A stretch of DNA of 63,553 nucleotides from Streptosporangium minutum (GTDB lineage Bacteria > Actinomycetota > Actinomycetes > Streptosporangiales > Streptosporangiaceae), in assembly GCF_002149035.1 (NCBI RefSeq), contig NZ_NGFP01000005.1:3027-66579 (forward strand), written 5' to 3'. A program made the position numbers and the translations under genes. The notes beneath the pieces were generated by a model. The model was not told the DNA's origin. It ran no database searches and saw only the letters and a program-made list of their open reading frames with translations. Positions 1 to 8,938 of the stretch are shown in pieces. Numbering within the stretch: position 1 is the first letter of the stretch; each line of letters begins with the position of its first letter.

Positions 1-868
1 GGCGGTGTGCCTTCCACCAGCCCACCGCGGCCCGCTGGGTGGCCGGCAGGCCGAGCAGCTCGGCCAGGTACGCCTGCTCCTCCCCCTCCGCGTCGGCGCC
101 GGCGGCTCTGGCGAGCCTCCGCAGGTCGTTCGCCATCTGCGCCGACGGCGGCAGCCCTCCCGCGGTACGCCGCACGCACAGCCGTGTGAACCGGCGCAGC
201 GCCTCGTCCGCGGGCAGCCGGCCGGCCAGCTCCCTGGCGTATCCGGAGAGCACCTTGACCGGCAGCGCCCCCGCGAGCGCGAACTCCAGGAACACCGCGT
301 CGAGCCGGTCCTCGTCCACCGCGAGGCCGTGCTCCGCCTCGGCCTTGCGCGCGTGGGCGAACATCTGGGCGGCGTAGGTGGTGTTCTCCACGCCCAGGAA
401 CACCCGACCGGCCTGCTCGTAGAACGTGGGCAGGAAGTACGGGACGGACGCGGCCAGCTGACCGGCGAGCTGCTGGTAGGCGTCCAGCGCGGCCTTCGGC
501 TTGGACTTCGCCTGCCGGGCCGTACGCTCCAGCTCGGGCACGACGGCGAGCGCGTGGTGTCCGTCCTCGGGGTGGTTCGCCAGCACCCATTCCGGGAAGC
601 CGAGCGAGCGTCGCGCCCCCAGCCCGACGACGGCGGGCTCCCCGTCCGGCTCCAGGCCCAGGAAGCCCGCCGCCAGGTCCTCGGCCGCGCCGAGCTCCCC
701 GGCGACCAGCCGTACGACCACCCGGCCGTCCAGCCCGGGGTGACGGTAGCGCCGGGCGGTCAGCGGCACCGCCCGGTCACCGGCCCCCTCGGTGTCCGGG
801 GGCAGCACCGCTCCGGCCTTCAGCAGTTCCGTGGCCGTGGCCTCCGCCGGCGACATGTCCCCGCTCAC
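1..868 (-). CDS. Hypothetical protein, C-terminus outside the window, coupled to the DUF4132 gene
   Basis: An open minus-strand frame of at least 289 codons, cut by the window edge at its C-terminus. The start GTG at 866-868 overlaps the TGA of the upstream DUF4132 gene (GTGA), so the two are translationally coupled. The protein begins MSGDMSPAEATATELL and is alanine- and leucine-rich with helical, repeat-like character around residues 100-280. I see no signal peptide, membrane span or catalytic motif. A long plus-strand frame covers the same region, but the GTGA coupling makes the minus strand the coding one. Function unknown; it probably works with its DUF4132 partner. Confidence 0.7.
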   Translation of the reverse strand, partial: MSGDMSPAEATATELLKAGAVLPPDTEGAGDRAVPLTARRYRHPGLDGRVVVRLVAGELGAAEDLAAGFLGLEPDGEPAVVGLGARRSLGFPEWVLANHPEDGHHALAVVPELERTARQAKSKPKAALDAYQQLAGQLAASVPYFLPTFYEQAGRVFLGVENTTYAAQMFAHARKAEAEHGLAVDEDRLDAVFLEFALAGALPVKVLSGYARELAGRLPADEALRRFTRLCVRRTAGGLPPSAQMANDLRRLARAAGADAEGEEQAYLAELLGLPATQRAAVGWWKAHR

Positions 869-1779
869 GCGTCCTTCCCCTCTTCCACTTCCACCTGCCG
901 GCCGGCGTGCAGCGCCGCGGCCATCCGCATACCCTCCGACCAGGCCACCGGACCGACCTCGCGCAGCGGGAGCGATCGGCCGTCCTGGTCGTTCCAGGTG
1001 AGGCCGCCCGTCGCCGCCTCGCCGTCCCAGTACGGCTCGCCGATCCACACGGCCGCCTCCACGATCCGCCCGGCATCGCGGACCCGGCACGTGGCGTAAC
1101 CTCCGGACACCCGGTAGCCGAGCGAGGTGGCCCGGGCCGCCAGGCCGAACCGGGAGGCGTACTTGCCCCCGGCGAACTCCGTCACGTCGGTCGCCTTCTC
1201 CCCGCGCTCCGCGAGGTCCGCGGGCCTGCGCCAGGTGGCGCGGTGGATCTGCTCGACCTTCTGGACCACGCCCAGCTCCGCGGCGAACTCCCGGAGGTCG
1301 TCCAGTTCGGGCAGCAGCACGGGATGCGGCAGGGTCACCGTCCGCGGCGACAGCCGGACGGTCTCGCCGTCCAGGTTCACCACCCGCAGCTCTCCGGAGT
1401 CGGTGGCGTCCCGCAGGAAACCGACCTCGTCCGGGTCGTCGCCGACCACGGCCAGGTCCCGCAGGGCCGACTGCCACGCCTCGTCCGGCCACACGCGGGC
1501 CAGCAACCCGGTCGGAACGGGCAGGGACGACACCATCCAGGTGTCCACCTGTGCCACGCACGCGGCGGCGTGCCGGTCGAGCCATTCGGCGAAGCGGCGC
1601 AGCCGGTCCACCTCGGGATGCTCCCGCAACGCCTTGGGCAGCGACTTCAGCTGCCGCCCCGCCGCCCTGCCTGAGGTGGCTCTCGCCGTGATCCGGCCCT
1701 CTATGAGGGCGACTTCGTACGCGTCGCCCACCGCCAGCCAACCCAACGGTTCCACCTTTCGCCGTTCATGATCTGTCAC
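865..1779 (-). CDS. DUF4132 domain-containing protein
   Basis: A 304-residue protein beginning MTDHERRKVEPLGW (GTG start; an internal GTG about 8 codons in is an alternative, and neither has a strong ribosome site). It matches the DUF4132 family, which usually forms the C-terminal part of larger WGR/MolR-like proteins. The stretch RFAEWLDRHAAACVAQVD followed by a VWPDEAW motif is characteristic. Here the domain stands alone, without a WGR domain. It is first in an operon with the truncated gene downstream, which it overlaps by 4 bp. No biochemical role is established for the family, so I assign none. Confidence 0.8.
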   Translation of the reverse strand: MTDHERRKVEPLGWLAVGDAYEVALIEGRITARATSGRAAGRQLKSLPKALREHPEVDRLRRFAEWLDRHAAACVAQVDTWMVSSLPVPTGLLARVWPDEAWQSALRDLAVVGDDPDEVGFLRDATDSGELRVVNLDGETVRLSPRTVTLPHPVLLPELDDLREFAAELGVVQKVEQIHRATWRRPADLAERGEKATDVTEFAGGKYASRFGLAARATSLGYRVSGGYATCRVRDAGRIVEAAVWIGEPYWDGEAATGGLTWNDQDGRSLPLREVGPVAWSEGMRMAAALHAGRQVEVEEGKDA

Positions 1780-2073
1780 ATTCCGCAGGGAGTCACAGCA
1801 TCTGCCGATGTGATGGGCGGAACGCTAGCGACCCTGACCGACAAACGCGATCACGCGCCTGACGCTCCGCCGCCGGGGGACCTGCCGCGCGGCCGGATCG
1901 GAGGTGAGGGACGACGGTGGCCGCCGGCCACAGGCGGGTTTCCGCTCGCCGCCGGTCGGGTAACCCGCAAAACCGGTCAGCAGTGCATGTCACCCCGGAG
2001 ATCGTCCCCTTATGTCATTGATTGGTAGGTTCAGGTAAACAGCCGCTACATGCACAAACGGAGGAAGGTCACG

Positions 2074-2556
2074 GTGGAGGTCGAGCAGACGGCGCTGCCC
2101 GGAATCGGACTACGGCACGAGTTCACCACTCGTTCAGGCCGGCGGATCGGGATCGTCTCCCACCGGACGGGCCGCCGCGACTTAGTGATATACGACCCGA
2201 CCGACCCCGATCGCGCGTGCGAGACCGTCAAGCTGAACGACGAGGAGGCCGACGCGCTCTGCGAGCTGCTCGGCGCGCCGCGCATCGTGCAGCGTCTCAA
2301 CGCCCTGCACCGCGAGGTGGAGGGTCTGGTCAGCCTCCAACTTCCCATCCTGCCCGGCACCTCGTACGACGGGCGGCCGATGGGAGAGGCGCGCGTGCGC
2401 ACCCGCACCGGCGCCTCCATCGTGGCCGTGGTCCGTGCCGGGCAGGTCTTCGCCAGCCCCGGCCCCGACTTCGTGTTCGCCGGCGACGACGTGGTCGTCG
2501 TGGTGGGCAGCCCGGAGAGCACCGCCGCCGTCGCCGACATCCTGACCAACGGTTAG
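2074..2556 (+). CDS. khtT: KhtT-like cytosolic regulatory subunit of a K+/H+ antiporter (TrkA-C domain)
   Basis: A 160-residue soluble protein. The C-terminal half (about residues 75-158) is a TrkA-C domain with the pattern RTGASIVAVVRAGQ and a hydrophobic VVVVVGS strand. It should gate the membrane antiporter encoded 8 bp downstream in response to ligand or pH. A longer ATG frame opens at 2050, but GGAGGAAGG at 2060-2068 lies inside it and is well placed for GTG 2074, which I therefore choose. The gene is expressed with its transporter. By analogy with KhtT/CpaA-type subunits it may bind a nucleotide such as c-di-AMP; that is inference. Confidence 0.85.
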   Translation: MEVEQTALPGIGLRHEFTTRSGRRIGIVSHRTGRRDLVIYDPTDPDRACETVKLNDEEADALCELLGAPRIVQRLNALHREVEGLVSLQLPILPGTSYDGRPMGEARVRTRTGASIVAVVRAGQVFASPGPDFVFAGDDVVVVVGSPESTAAVADILTNG

Positions 2557-2564
2557 GGCAGCGG

Positions 2565-3725
2565 GTGCACGACACAGCAACTCTGATCCTGGAACTCGGT
2601 GCCGTCCTCCTCGGCCTCGGCATCCTCGGTGCCCTCGCCATGCGCGTCGGCATCTCCCCCATTCCCCTCTACCTTCTCGCGGGCCTGGCCTTCGGCCAGG
2701 GCGGCATCCTGCCCCTGGCCACCAGCGAGGAGTTCATCTCGGTCGGAGCCGAGATCGGCGTCATCCTGCTGCTGCTCACCCTCGGCCTGGAGTACAACGC
2801 CGACGAGCTCGTGACGAGCCTGAAGGGCAACGCCCGTGCCGGGGTCGTCGACCTGGTGCTCAATGCGGCGCCCGGTGCGATCGCGGCGCTGCTGCTCGGC
2901 TGGGGCCCGGTGGCCGCGGTGGCCATGGCCGGCGTCACCTACGCCACCTCCTCGGGCATCACCGCCAAGGTCCTGTCCGATCTGGGCTGGATCGGCAACC
3001 GGGAGACCCCGGTGGTGCTGTCCCTGCTGGTCTTCGAGGACCTGACCATGGCGGTCTACCTGCCGATCCTCACCGCCCTGCTCGCCGGGGTGAGCTTCGT
3101 CGGCGGCGCGATCACCGTGGGGATCGCGCTGGGCACCGTCAGCGTGGTGCTGCTGGTCGCGCTCCGCTACGGCCGCTTCATCGAGGCGTTCATCTCCAGC
3201 CCCAACTCGGAGGTGCTGCTGCTGAAGGTGGTCGGGCTCGCGATGCTGGTCGCCGGAGTGGCCCAGCAGCTCCAGGTCTCCGCCGCCGTCGGGGCCTTCC
3301 TGGTCGGCATCGCGGTCTCCGGGGAGCTGGCCGAGGACGCCCAAGCGCTGCTGAGCCCGCTCCGGGATCTGTTCGCCGCGGTGTTCTTCGTCTTCTTCGG
3401 CCTGCAGACCGACCCCGGCAAGATCCTCCCGGTCGCCGGGCTGGCCGCACTGCTCGCCCTGGTCAGCATGATCACCAAGCTGCTCACCGGCGCCTACGCC
3501 GCCCGCCGGGCGGGGATCGCCAGGGCCGGACGGGCGCGGGCGGGCATCGCGCTGATCCCCCGCGGCGAGTTCAACATCGTGATCGCCGGGCTCGCGGTGG
3601 CCGCCGGGGTCCATCCCGACCTCGGCCCGCTGGCCGCCGCGTACGTGCTCATCCTCGCCGCGTTCGGCCCGCTGGCCGCGCGGCTCGTCCAGCCCCTCAT
3701 CACCGCCATCGCCAAACGCGCCTGA
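2565..3725 (+). CDS. khtU: KhtU-like CPA2-family K+/H+ (cation/proton) antiporter
   Basis: A 386-residue polytopic membrane protein (about 11-12 predicted spans) of the CPA2 cation:proton antiporter family. Conserved pieces include GLEYNADELV after the second span, SSGITAKVLSDLGW with VFEDLTMAVYLP, and a late GRARAGIALIPRGEFNIV segment typical of KefB/KhtU proteins. It lacks the cytosolic TrkA-N/RCK domain; that role falls to the khtT product encoded just upstream. The start is GTG 2565, 8 bp after the khtT stop. Expected role: electroneutral K+ (or Na+) efflux for pH and potassium homeostasis at the cell membrane. Confidence 0.87.
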   Translation: MHDTATLILELGAVLLGLGILGALAMRVGISPIPLYLLAGLAFGQGGILPLATSEEFISVGAEIGVILLLLTLGLEYNADELVTSLKGNARAGVVDLVLNAAPGAIAALLLGWGPVAAVAMAGVTYATSSGITAKVLSDLGWIGNRETPVVLSLLVFEDLTMAVYLPILTALLAGVSFVGGAITVGIALGTVSVVLLVALRYGRFIEAFISSPNSEVLLLKVVGLAMLVAGVAQQLQVSAAVGAFLVGIAVSGELAEDAQALLSPLRDLFAAVFFVFFGLQTDPGKILPVAGLAALLALVSMITKLLTGAYAARRAGIARAGRARAGIALIPRGEFNIVIAGLAVAAGVHPDLGPLAAAYVLILAAFGPLAARLVQPLITAIAKRA

Positions 3726-3778
3726 CGGTCGGGTCCGGCGCGCGTCTCCCCCAGCGGAAGCGCGCGCCGGTCGCGTTC

Positions 3779-3871
3779 TCAGCCGCCGGCCCACTCCGCG
3801 GCGAGCAGCTCGTAGGAGCGGACCAGACGACCTCGTCCTCGCGCCGCAGCCGGCGGAACAGCGGACTTCAT
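3779..3871 (-). CDS. 30-codon ORF coupled to the monooxygenase operon, unknown
   Basis: A short frame (MKSAVPPAAARGRGRLV to a TGA at 3779-3781) whose ATG overlaps the stop of the upstream monooxygenase gene as ATGA. The coupling suggests it may be translated, but the peptide is basic and Ala-rich with no recognisable domain. It could be a truncated remnant of a third operon member, such as a lost transporter or reductase gene. It is also possible that nothing functional is made. Confidence 0.3.
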   Translation of the reverse strand: MKSAVPPAAARGRGRLVRSYELLAAEWAGG

Positions 3872-5193
3872 ACGTCGCCCTCCAGTCCGAGATGGCCGCG
3901 GAGCGTGGTCGTCCCGTATTCGGCGCGGAAGACGCCGCGTTCCTGCAGCAGCGGAACGACCTTGTCCACGAACTCGTCCAGGCCGGTGGGCGTGAGGTGC
4001 GGCACCAGGATGAAGCCGTCCGCCGCGTCGGTCTGCACGGACTCGTTGATCTCCTCGGCGACCCGCGCGGGCGAGCCGATGAAGGACTGCCGGCCGGTGA
4101 CCTCGATGATCAGGTCGCGGATGCCGAGCCGCTTCGCCTCGGCCAGCGCCCGCCACTCCGCCGCCGTCTTCAGCGGGTCCCGGGACATGCGGGTGCGGCC
4201 CTTGACGATGGAGTCCTCCGAGACGTCCGGGTCGATCTCCGGCAGCGGGCCCTCGGGGTCGTAGGCCGACAGGTCGCGGTTCCAGAGCTGCTCCAGCAGC
4301 AGGATCGCGGTCTGCGGGCTGACCTGCTGCCGCCGGATGTGGTCGGCGTTCTCCTGGGCTTCGGCGTCGGTGTCGCCGAGGGCGAACGTTGCCCCGGGGA
4401 GGATCTTCAGCGAGCCGGGCGCCCTGCCGTGCGCGGCGCCCCTGGACTGGATGTCGCGGTAGAAGGCCTGCCCGTCCGCCGGCCTGCTGTGTCGGGAGAA
4501 GATGGCGTCGGCGGTGGCCGCCGCGAAATCCCTGCCTTCCTCGGAGTCGCCGGCCTGGATGGTCAGCGGATGGCGCTGCGGACCGCGGGGCACGGTGAAG
4601 TGGCCGCCGATGTCGAAGTGGGCGCCCCGGTGGGCGAACGCCCCGGCGTTCGCCGTGGCGAAGACGCCGGTCGCGGGGTCGGCCACGAGGTCCTCGGCGG
4701 CCCAGGAGTCCCAGAGCTCGCGGACCGTCCGCACGAACTCCTCCGCGCGCTCGTAGCGCTGGGAGTGGTCCAGATAGCCGCCCCGGCGGAAGTTCTCCCC
4801 GGTGAAGGCGTCGGAGGAGGTGACGACGTTCCATCCGGCCCGGCCGCCGGACAGGTGGTCGAGGCTGGCGAGCTTGCGCGCGAGCTCGTAGGGCTCGTTG
4901 AAGGTGGCGTTGATCGTCCCGGCCAGCCCGAGGTGGGTGGTGACCGCGGCGAGGGCGGAGAGCACGGTGAGCGAGTCGGGGCGGCCGACCACGTCGAGGT
5001 CGTGGATCCTGCCGCGCTGCTCGCGCAGCCGCTGGCCGTCGGCGAGGAAGAAGAAGTCGAACCTGCCCCGCTCGGCCGTCCGCGCGAGGTGGGCGAAGGA
5101 GGCGAAGTCGATCTGGCTGCCCGAGGCCGGATCGCTCCAGACCGTGTGGTTGTTCACGCCCGGGAAGTGGGCGGCGAGGATGACCTGCTTCAT
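3868..5193 (-). CDS. NtaA/SnaA/DszA-family FMNH2-dependent monooxygenase
   Basis: A 441-residue flavin-dependent monooxygenase of the bacterial-luciferase superfamily (NtaA/SoxA-DszA branch). Diagnostic segments are the N-terminal HTVWSDPASGSQIDFASF, FDFFFLADGQRLR, LARKLASLDHLSGGRAGWNVVTS and the C-terminal FRAEYGTTTLRGHLGL. Such enzymes use FMNH2 from a separate reductase to oxidise organosulfur or aminopolycarboxylate substrates. No reductase gene is in this operon. The start ATG overlaps the stop of the upstream paralogue (ATGA), so both are made from one transcript. The substrate cannot be read from sequence; scavenging of sulfur from organic compounds is a reasonable guess. Confidence 0.85.
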   Translation of the reverse strand: MKQVILAAHFPGVNNHTVWSDPASGSQIDFASFAHLARTAERGRFDFFFLADGQRLREQRGRIHDLDVVGRPDSLTVLSALAAVTTHLGLAGTINATFNEPYELARKLASLDHLSGGRAGWNVVTSSDAFTGENFRRGGYLDHSQRYERAEEFVRTVRELWDSWAAEDLVADPATGVFATANAGAFAHRGAHFDIGGHFTVPRGPQRHPLTIQAGDSEEGRDFAAATADAIFSRHSRPADGQAFYRDIQSRGAAHGRAPGSLKILPGATFALGDTDAEAQENADHIRRQQVSPQTAILLLEQLWNRDLSAYDPEGPLPEIDPDVSEDSIVKGRTRMSRDPLKTAAEWRALAEAKRLGIRDLIIEVTGRQSFIGSPARVAEEINESVQTDAADGFILVPHLTPTGLDEFVDKVVPLLQERGVFRAEYGTTTLRGHLGLEGDV

Positions 5194-6368
5194 CGTCTGC
5201 TCCCCGCGTAGCGGCTGGCGGGGCGGGGCAGTCCGAGGTGACCGCGGAGCGTGGCTGCCCCGTAGGCGCGGCGGAAGGCGTCGCGCCGCTGCAGCTCCGG
5301 GACCAGGCCCCGGGTGATCGCGGTCAGGTCGGCCGGCAGTACGGCGGGGCGGAGCCGGAAGCCGTCCAGGCCCGCCTGGCGCCATTCCAGGAGCAGGTCG
5401 GCGAGCTCGCCGGGCGTCCCGGTGAAGATCGCGGCGTCGGAGGCGTACGCGGCGCCGTCGAGCTCGTCGAGCCGGGCCCTGCGGTCCCGGGCGTCCTCTC
5501 CCACGAAGACGACCAGATCGGCGAAGATCTTCAGCTCGCCGCCGCCGAGGCCGCGGACCTCCGCCGCGACGGCACGCGCCTGCTCGGCGTCGTGCGGCGT
5601 GATGTAGACGACGTCGGCGCTGCGGGCGGCGAACTCGTACGGCAGTCGGGAGTGGGCCAGCGCGGTGACCAGCGGCTGTCCCTGCGGCGGGCGCGGGACG
5701 ATCGAGGGGCCCCTGACGCTGAAGCGGGGGCCTTCGAAGTCGATGTAGTGCAGCCGGTCGCGGTCGACGAAGCGGCCGGTGGCCACGTCGCGGATCTCGG
5801 CGTCGTCCTCCCAGCTGTCCCAGAGGCGGCGGACCACCTCGACGGCGTCGGCGGCCTCGTCGAACAGCTCCTGGAACACCGGGAACGTCTCCAGGTCGCC
5901 GGCGTGCTCCGGCCGGAGTTCGGGGATGTCACGGCGGCCGAAGTGGGCGGCCTCGGCGCGCCGCCCGGAGACCTGCACTCGCCATCCGGCCCGGCCGCCG
6001 CTGACGTAGTCGAGGGTGGACAGGGCGCCGGCGAGGTGGAACGGCTCGGTGTGGGTGGTGGTCGCCGTGGGCACCAGCCCGATCCGTCCGGTCAGCGGGG
6101 CGATCCGGGACGCCACGAGGACGGCGTCGAGACGGCCGCGCACCTGGTCGGTGCGGCCGTCGGGGCCGTCCAGGCGGGTGGTCTGCAGGGCCAGGGTGTC
6201 CTCGATGGTGACGAAGTCGAGCAGGCCGTGCTCGGCTTCGGCCGCGAGACCGGCCCAATAGGCGGCGGTGAACAGGATCTTCGGAGTGGCGGCGGGGTCG
6301 CGCCAGGCCGCCGGATGCCATCCGGCGCCGTCGAGAGCGACGGCGAGATGGAGAGGAGCTGCCGACAT
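5190..6368 (-). CDS. Luciferase-like FMN-dependent monooxygenase, second paralogue
   Basis: A 392-residue LLM-class flavin monooxygenase of the same superfamily as the coupled downstream gene but more divergent. It has GLLDFVTIEDTLALQ, a THTEPFHLAGALSTLDYVSGGRAGW motif and a C-terminus (FRRAYGAATLRGHLGLPRP) parallel to its partner. It is first in the operon. Its ATG at 6366-6368 is followed upstream by an AT-rich stretch (6370-6420) that probably holds the promoter. Two coupled monooxygenases may act on consecutive steps or on related substrates such as sulfones, sulfonates or chelators. The exact reaction is unknown. Confidence 0.82.
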   Translation of the reverse strand: MSAAPLHLAVALDGAGWHPAAWRDPAATPKILFTAAYWAGLAAEAEHGLLDFVTIEDTLALQTTRLDGPDGRTDQVRGRLDAVLVASRIAPLTGRIGLVPTATTTHTEPFHLAGALSTLDYVSGGRAGWRVQVSGRRAEAAHFGRRDIPELRPEHAGDLETFPVFQELFDEAADAVEVVRRLWDSWEDDAEIRDVATGRFVDRDRLHYIDFEGPRFSVRGPSIVPRPPQGQPLVTALAHSRLPYEFAARSADVVYITPHDAEQARAVAAEVRGLGGGELKIFADLVVFVGEDARDRRARLDELDGAAYASDAAIFTGTPGELADLLLEWRQAGLDGFRLRPAVLPADLTAITRGLVPELQRRDAFRRAYGAATLRGHLGLPRPASRYAGSRR

Positions 6369-6486
6369 GTCCCGACGATAACACCAAAACCAAAAATTCC
6401 TACATGTTTAGTTGGATTTATGGGGGGATTGACCGGACGGGGCCCTCTCCCCCACGCTGCGTTTGAGCCGATCAACAGGAGGGCCC

Positions 6487-7041
6487 ATGCCGCACATCGA
6501 TCTGCCCACCGACGCACCTGGAATCGGAGGGCTGTTCCACTACCGGCCGCAGACCGCCCTGCCCATGGCGCAGCTCGCCGAAGTACTGCTGTGTGGCGAG
6601 CACTCCCTGTCCCGGGGCGAACGCGAGCTGATCGCGACCTATGTGTCCTCGCTGAACGACTGCGGGTTCTGCACCCGCTCGCACGCCGCGTTCGCCGCCG
6701 CGCAGCTCCCCGGCGGCATGGACCTGGTCCGCCAGGTCACCGACGACCCGGACGGCGCCCCCGTCACGGAGAAGATGAAGACGCTGCTGGACATCGCCGG
6801 AGCCGTCCAGCGCGGCGGCCTCGAAGTCACCCCCGACCACATCACGGCCGCGAGGAAGGCCGGGGCCACGGACGTGGAGATCCACGACACCGTGCTGATC
6901 GCGGCCGCGTTCTGCATGTTCAACCGCTATGTCGACGGCCTGGCCGCGCTGACCCCGGAAGACCCCGCCGTCTACGAGTCGATCGCCGAACGCATGGTGA
7001 TCGGAGGGTATCTGCCCGCCGCGGCCGCCCCCGGCGGCTGA
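6487..7041 (+). CDS. AhpD-like / carboxymuconolactone-decarboxylase-family peroxidase-related protein
   Basis: A 184-residue protein with the AhpD-type redox motif: E46 region, then C59-x2-C62-x3-H66 in NDCGFCTRSH. This CXXC plus histidine signature supports an alkylhydroperoxidase-like or peroxide-linked thiol role rather than true decarboxylase activity. The start ATG 6487 follows AGGAGGG at 6477-6483. It is divergent from the flavin monooxygenase operon across about 120 bp. Its place before the Ohr locus suggests oxidative-stress housekeeping, but it has its own promoter and the link is positional only. Confidence 0.8.
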   Translation: MPHIDLPTDAPGIGGLFHYRPQTALPMAQLAEVLLCGEHSLSRGERELIATYVSSLNDCGFCTRSHAAFAAAQLPGGMDLVRQVTDDPDGAPVTEKMKTLLDIAGAVQRGGLEVTPDHITAARKAGATDVEIHDTVLIAAAFCMFNRYVDGLAALTPEDPAVYESIAERMVIGGYLPAAAAPGG

Positions 7042-7099
7042 GGACCGGCCGCCGGGGATCCGCCCGCCTCCGCCGCCGGGATCTGGTAGGCATTTGCGC

Positions 7100-8044
7100 G
7101 TGATGCGTTTCCTGGCACTCCTCGCGACCAGCCTCCCCCTCCTGGCGGCCACCGGCCCGGCGGCCGCCGCAGTCCCCGGCGCGCCCCACGTCCCGGCCGG
7201 GGTCACCGCCGGATACGTGGTCTTCGACCGGCAGGCGGGCGGGGTCGCCTCCCACCGCAACGCGCACCGGAGGTTCCGGTCCGCCTCCGTGGTGAAGATC
7301 CTGATCGCCATCGACTTCCTGGAGACGCGCAGGAGCGTCTCCAGGAGCGACCTCGCCCTGCTCGGGGTCATGCTGCGGGTCAGCGACGACGACGCGGCGA
7401 CCTCCTTCTGGACCCGGGGCGGCCGAGGGAGGATCATCGAGCGCACGGCGCGCAGGCTGCGGCTGACCGACACCTCTCCCCCGCCCGCCGACCTGCCGGG
7501 ATTCTGGGGATACACCTCGATCAGCGCGCTGGACATCGCCCGGACCTACCGCTACCTGCTCGACGACGCCGATCCGAAGGTCAGCGGCCTCATCCTCGGC
7601 CACCTGCGCAAGGCCGGGCAGTGCGGTTCCGACGGCTTCGACCAGTACTTCGGCATCCCTCGCGGGGTCGCCGGCCCCTGGGCGGTCAAACAGGGCTGGT
7701 CGGGGTACGGCTCGACACCCCCGGTCCGGTGCGATCGGACGCCCACGCCCGCGTCGGCCCCGGTGACGGCCGCACCGGCGAAGACGCCGAACGCGGCGGC
7801 GGGCGCCCCGGCCCGGCACGCGGCGGCGCCGGCCGCCACTCCGGGGCAGGTCGCGGCTGCCACGGCCGCCGGCCCGGTCCCCGATCTGGGGCGCCCGGTG
7901 CTGCACACCACCGGGCTCGTCGGCCCGAAGGAGCGGTGGATCATGGTGCTGCTCACCGCCCACCCCGCCGGGACCACCTGGCAGCGCTCCACCGCCCAGG
8001 TGACCAAGCTGGCAAGGGAGGTATATCTCAGCGGGACGTCATGA
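7100..8044 (+). CDS. Secreted class A beta-lactamase-like serine hydrolase
   Basis: About 314 residues with an N-terminal signal peptide (MRFLALLATSLPLLAATGPAAAA). It carries penicillin-recognising motifs: S-V-V-K near residues 63-66 (SxxK), S-D-D-D near 101 (SDN-like) and K-Q-G near 195 (KTG-like). An unusual Ala/Pro/Thr-rich insertion (about residues 213-260) splits the C-terminal part. The start could be TTG 7094, GTG 7100 or ATG 7103; GGTAGG at 7085-7090 favours 7100. This family includes secreted beta-lactamase-like proteins of actinomycetes, often with no proven beta-lactamase activity. A role in peptidoglycan or antibiotic hydrolysis is plausible but unproven. Confidence 0.75.
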   Translation: MMRFLALLATSLPLLAATGPAAAAVPGAPHVPAGVTAGYVVFDRQAGGVASHRNAHRRFRSASVVKILIAIDFLETRRSVSRSDLALLGVMLRVSDDDAATSFWTRGGRGRIIERTARRLRLTDTSPPPADLPGFWGYTSISALDIARTYRYLLDDADPKVSGLILGHLRKAGQCGSDGFDQYFGIPRGVAGPWAVKQGWSGYGSTPPVRCDRTPTPASAPVTAAPAKTPNAAAGAPARHAAAPAATPGQVAAATAAGPVPDLGRPVLHTTGLVGPKERWIMVLLTAHPAGTTWQRSTAQVTKLAREVYLSGTS

Positions 8045-8133
8045 CCCCGGGCTCTTCGCGGCCGGCTGCTGCGGCAGCGAGACGTTCGGTACGGCCCGGA
8101 GGTCGTCACAGGTGCCGGACAGGTGTCATACGG

Positions 8134-8481
8134 TCAGGTGGCCTGTCGGCCGGGGAGTGAATGCAGGCGCTTCGGCGCGACCATCCGCCATGCCTCCTCG
8201 ACGAGCTCCCGCGTCTCGGGCCCGTCGATCGCGCCCAGCCACACCTGCACCCAGTTGTAACGCTCGTCGGAGGGCCGGGGCAGGTGGAACTTCCCCGGTT
8301 CGGCCGCGATGAGCGCCGCCCTCTCCTCCTTGGGGAAGGCGAAGCCCATGGAGGTCTCGTCGGGCGAGAGCGCGACGTAGACGATCCTGCCCACCCGGAA
8401 CGTCACCCGGTCCCTGACGATCCTCTCCTCCGTGCGGGGCAGCGCCATGGCCACGCGGCGGACGTCGTCGCCTGTGATCAC
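8134..8481 (-). CDS. MmcQ/YjbR family DNA-binding protein
   Basis: A 115-residue CyaY-fold protein of the MmcQ/YjbR family, with GDDVRRVAMALPRTEE, a central FRVGRIVYVALSPDETSMGF core and a C-terminal WRMVAPKRL. Its GTG start overlaps the ohrR stop (GTGA at 8478-8481), so it is co-translated with the peroxide-sensing repressor. Family members are small, predicted nucleic-acid-binding proteins of unknown function. The coupling to ohrR suggests induction by organic peroxides, which is inference. Confidence 0.83.
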   Translation of the reverse strand: MITGDDVRRVAMALPRTEERIVRDRVTFRVGRIVYVALSPDETSMGFAFPKEERAALIAAEPGKFHLPRPSDERYNWVQVWLGAIDGPETRELVEEAWRMVAPKRLHSLPGRQAT

Positions 8482-8909
8482 CGGGACGCCTCGTCGAGGG
8501 CGGCGGTGAGGCGGCGCAGGGTGCCCTGCAGCTCGATCACCTCGGCGAGGTCGAGGCCGGTGGCCTCGAAGATCCTGCCCGGCACCTCCAGGGCCCGCCG
8601 CCTCAGCCCGGCGCCCTCGGACGTGAGCCGTACCAGCACGGAACGCTCGTCGGCGGCGCTGCGCTCCCTGCGCACCAGCCCCGCCGCCTCCAGCCTCTTG
8701 AGCAGCGGCGACAGCGTGCCCGAGTCGAGGCGCAGGGCCACGCCGAGCTCCTTGACCGTGACCGGCTGGCGCTCCCAGAGCACCATCATCGCCAGGTACT
8801 GCGGGTAGGTCAGGCCGAGCTCGCGCAGCTCCTTGCGGTAGACACCGTCCAGCGCCCGCGACGCGGCGTGCACGTCGAAGCAGACCTGGTTCTCCAGCAG
8901 CATCTTCAC
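8478..8909 (-). CDS. ohrR: OhrR-type MarR-family organic-peroxide repressor
   Basis: A 143-residue MarR-family winged-helix regulator. The N-terminal NQVCFDVHAASRA carries the conserved reactive cysteine (C10) of OhrR proteins. The helix-turn-helix lies in VTVKELGVALRLDSGTLSPLLKRLEAAGLVRR, followed by the RSAADERSVLVRLT wing. Oxidation of the cysteine should release DNA and derepress ohr. The gene is divergent from ohr across 78 bp that contain an excellent palindromic operator. The start is GTG 8909 or ATG 8903. Downstream the MmcQ/YjbR gene is coupled by GTGA. Confidence 0.88.
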   Translation of the reverse strand: MKMLLENQVCFDVHAASRALDGVYRKELRELGLTYPQYLAMMVLWERQPVTVKELGVALRLDSGTLSPLLKRLEAAGLVRRERSAADERSVLVRLTSEGAGLRRRALEVPGRIFEATGLDLAEVIELQGTLRRLTAALDEASR

Positions 8910-8938
8910 GACGGCCAGTATACCAATTTGACTGTCAC

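Noticed and set aside
5-1099. A 364-codon plus-strand frame at the window start
   Set aside because: Antisense to the DUF4132 pair, which are coupled by GTGA and have normal codon structure.
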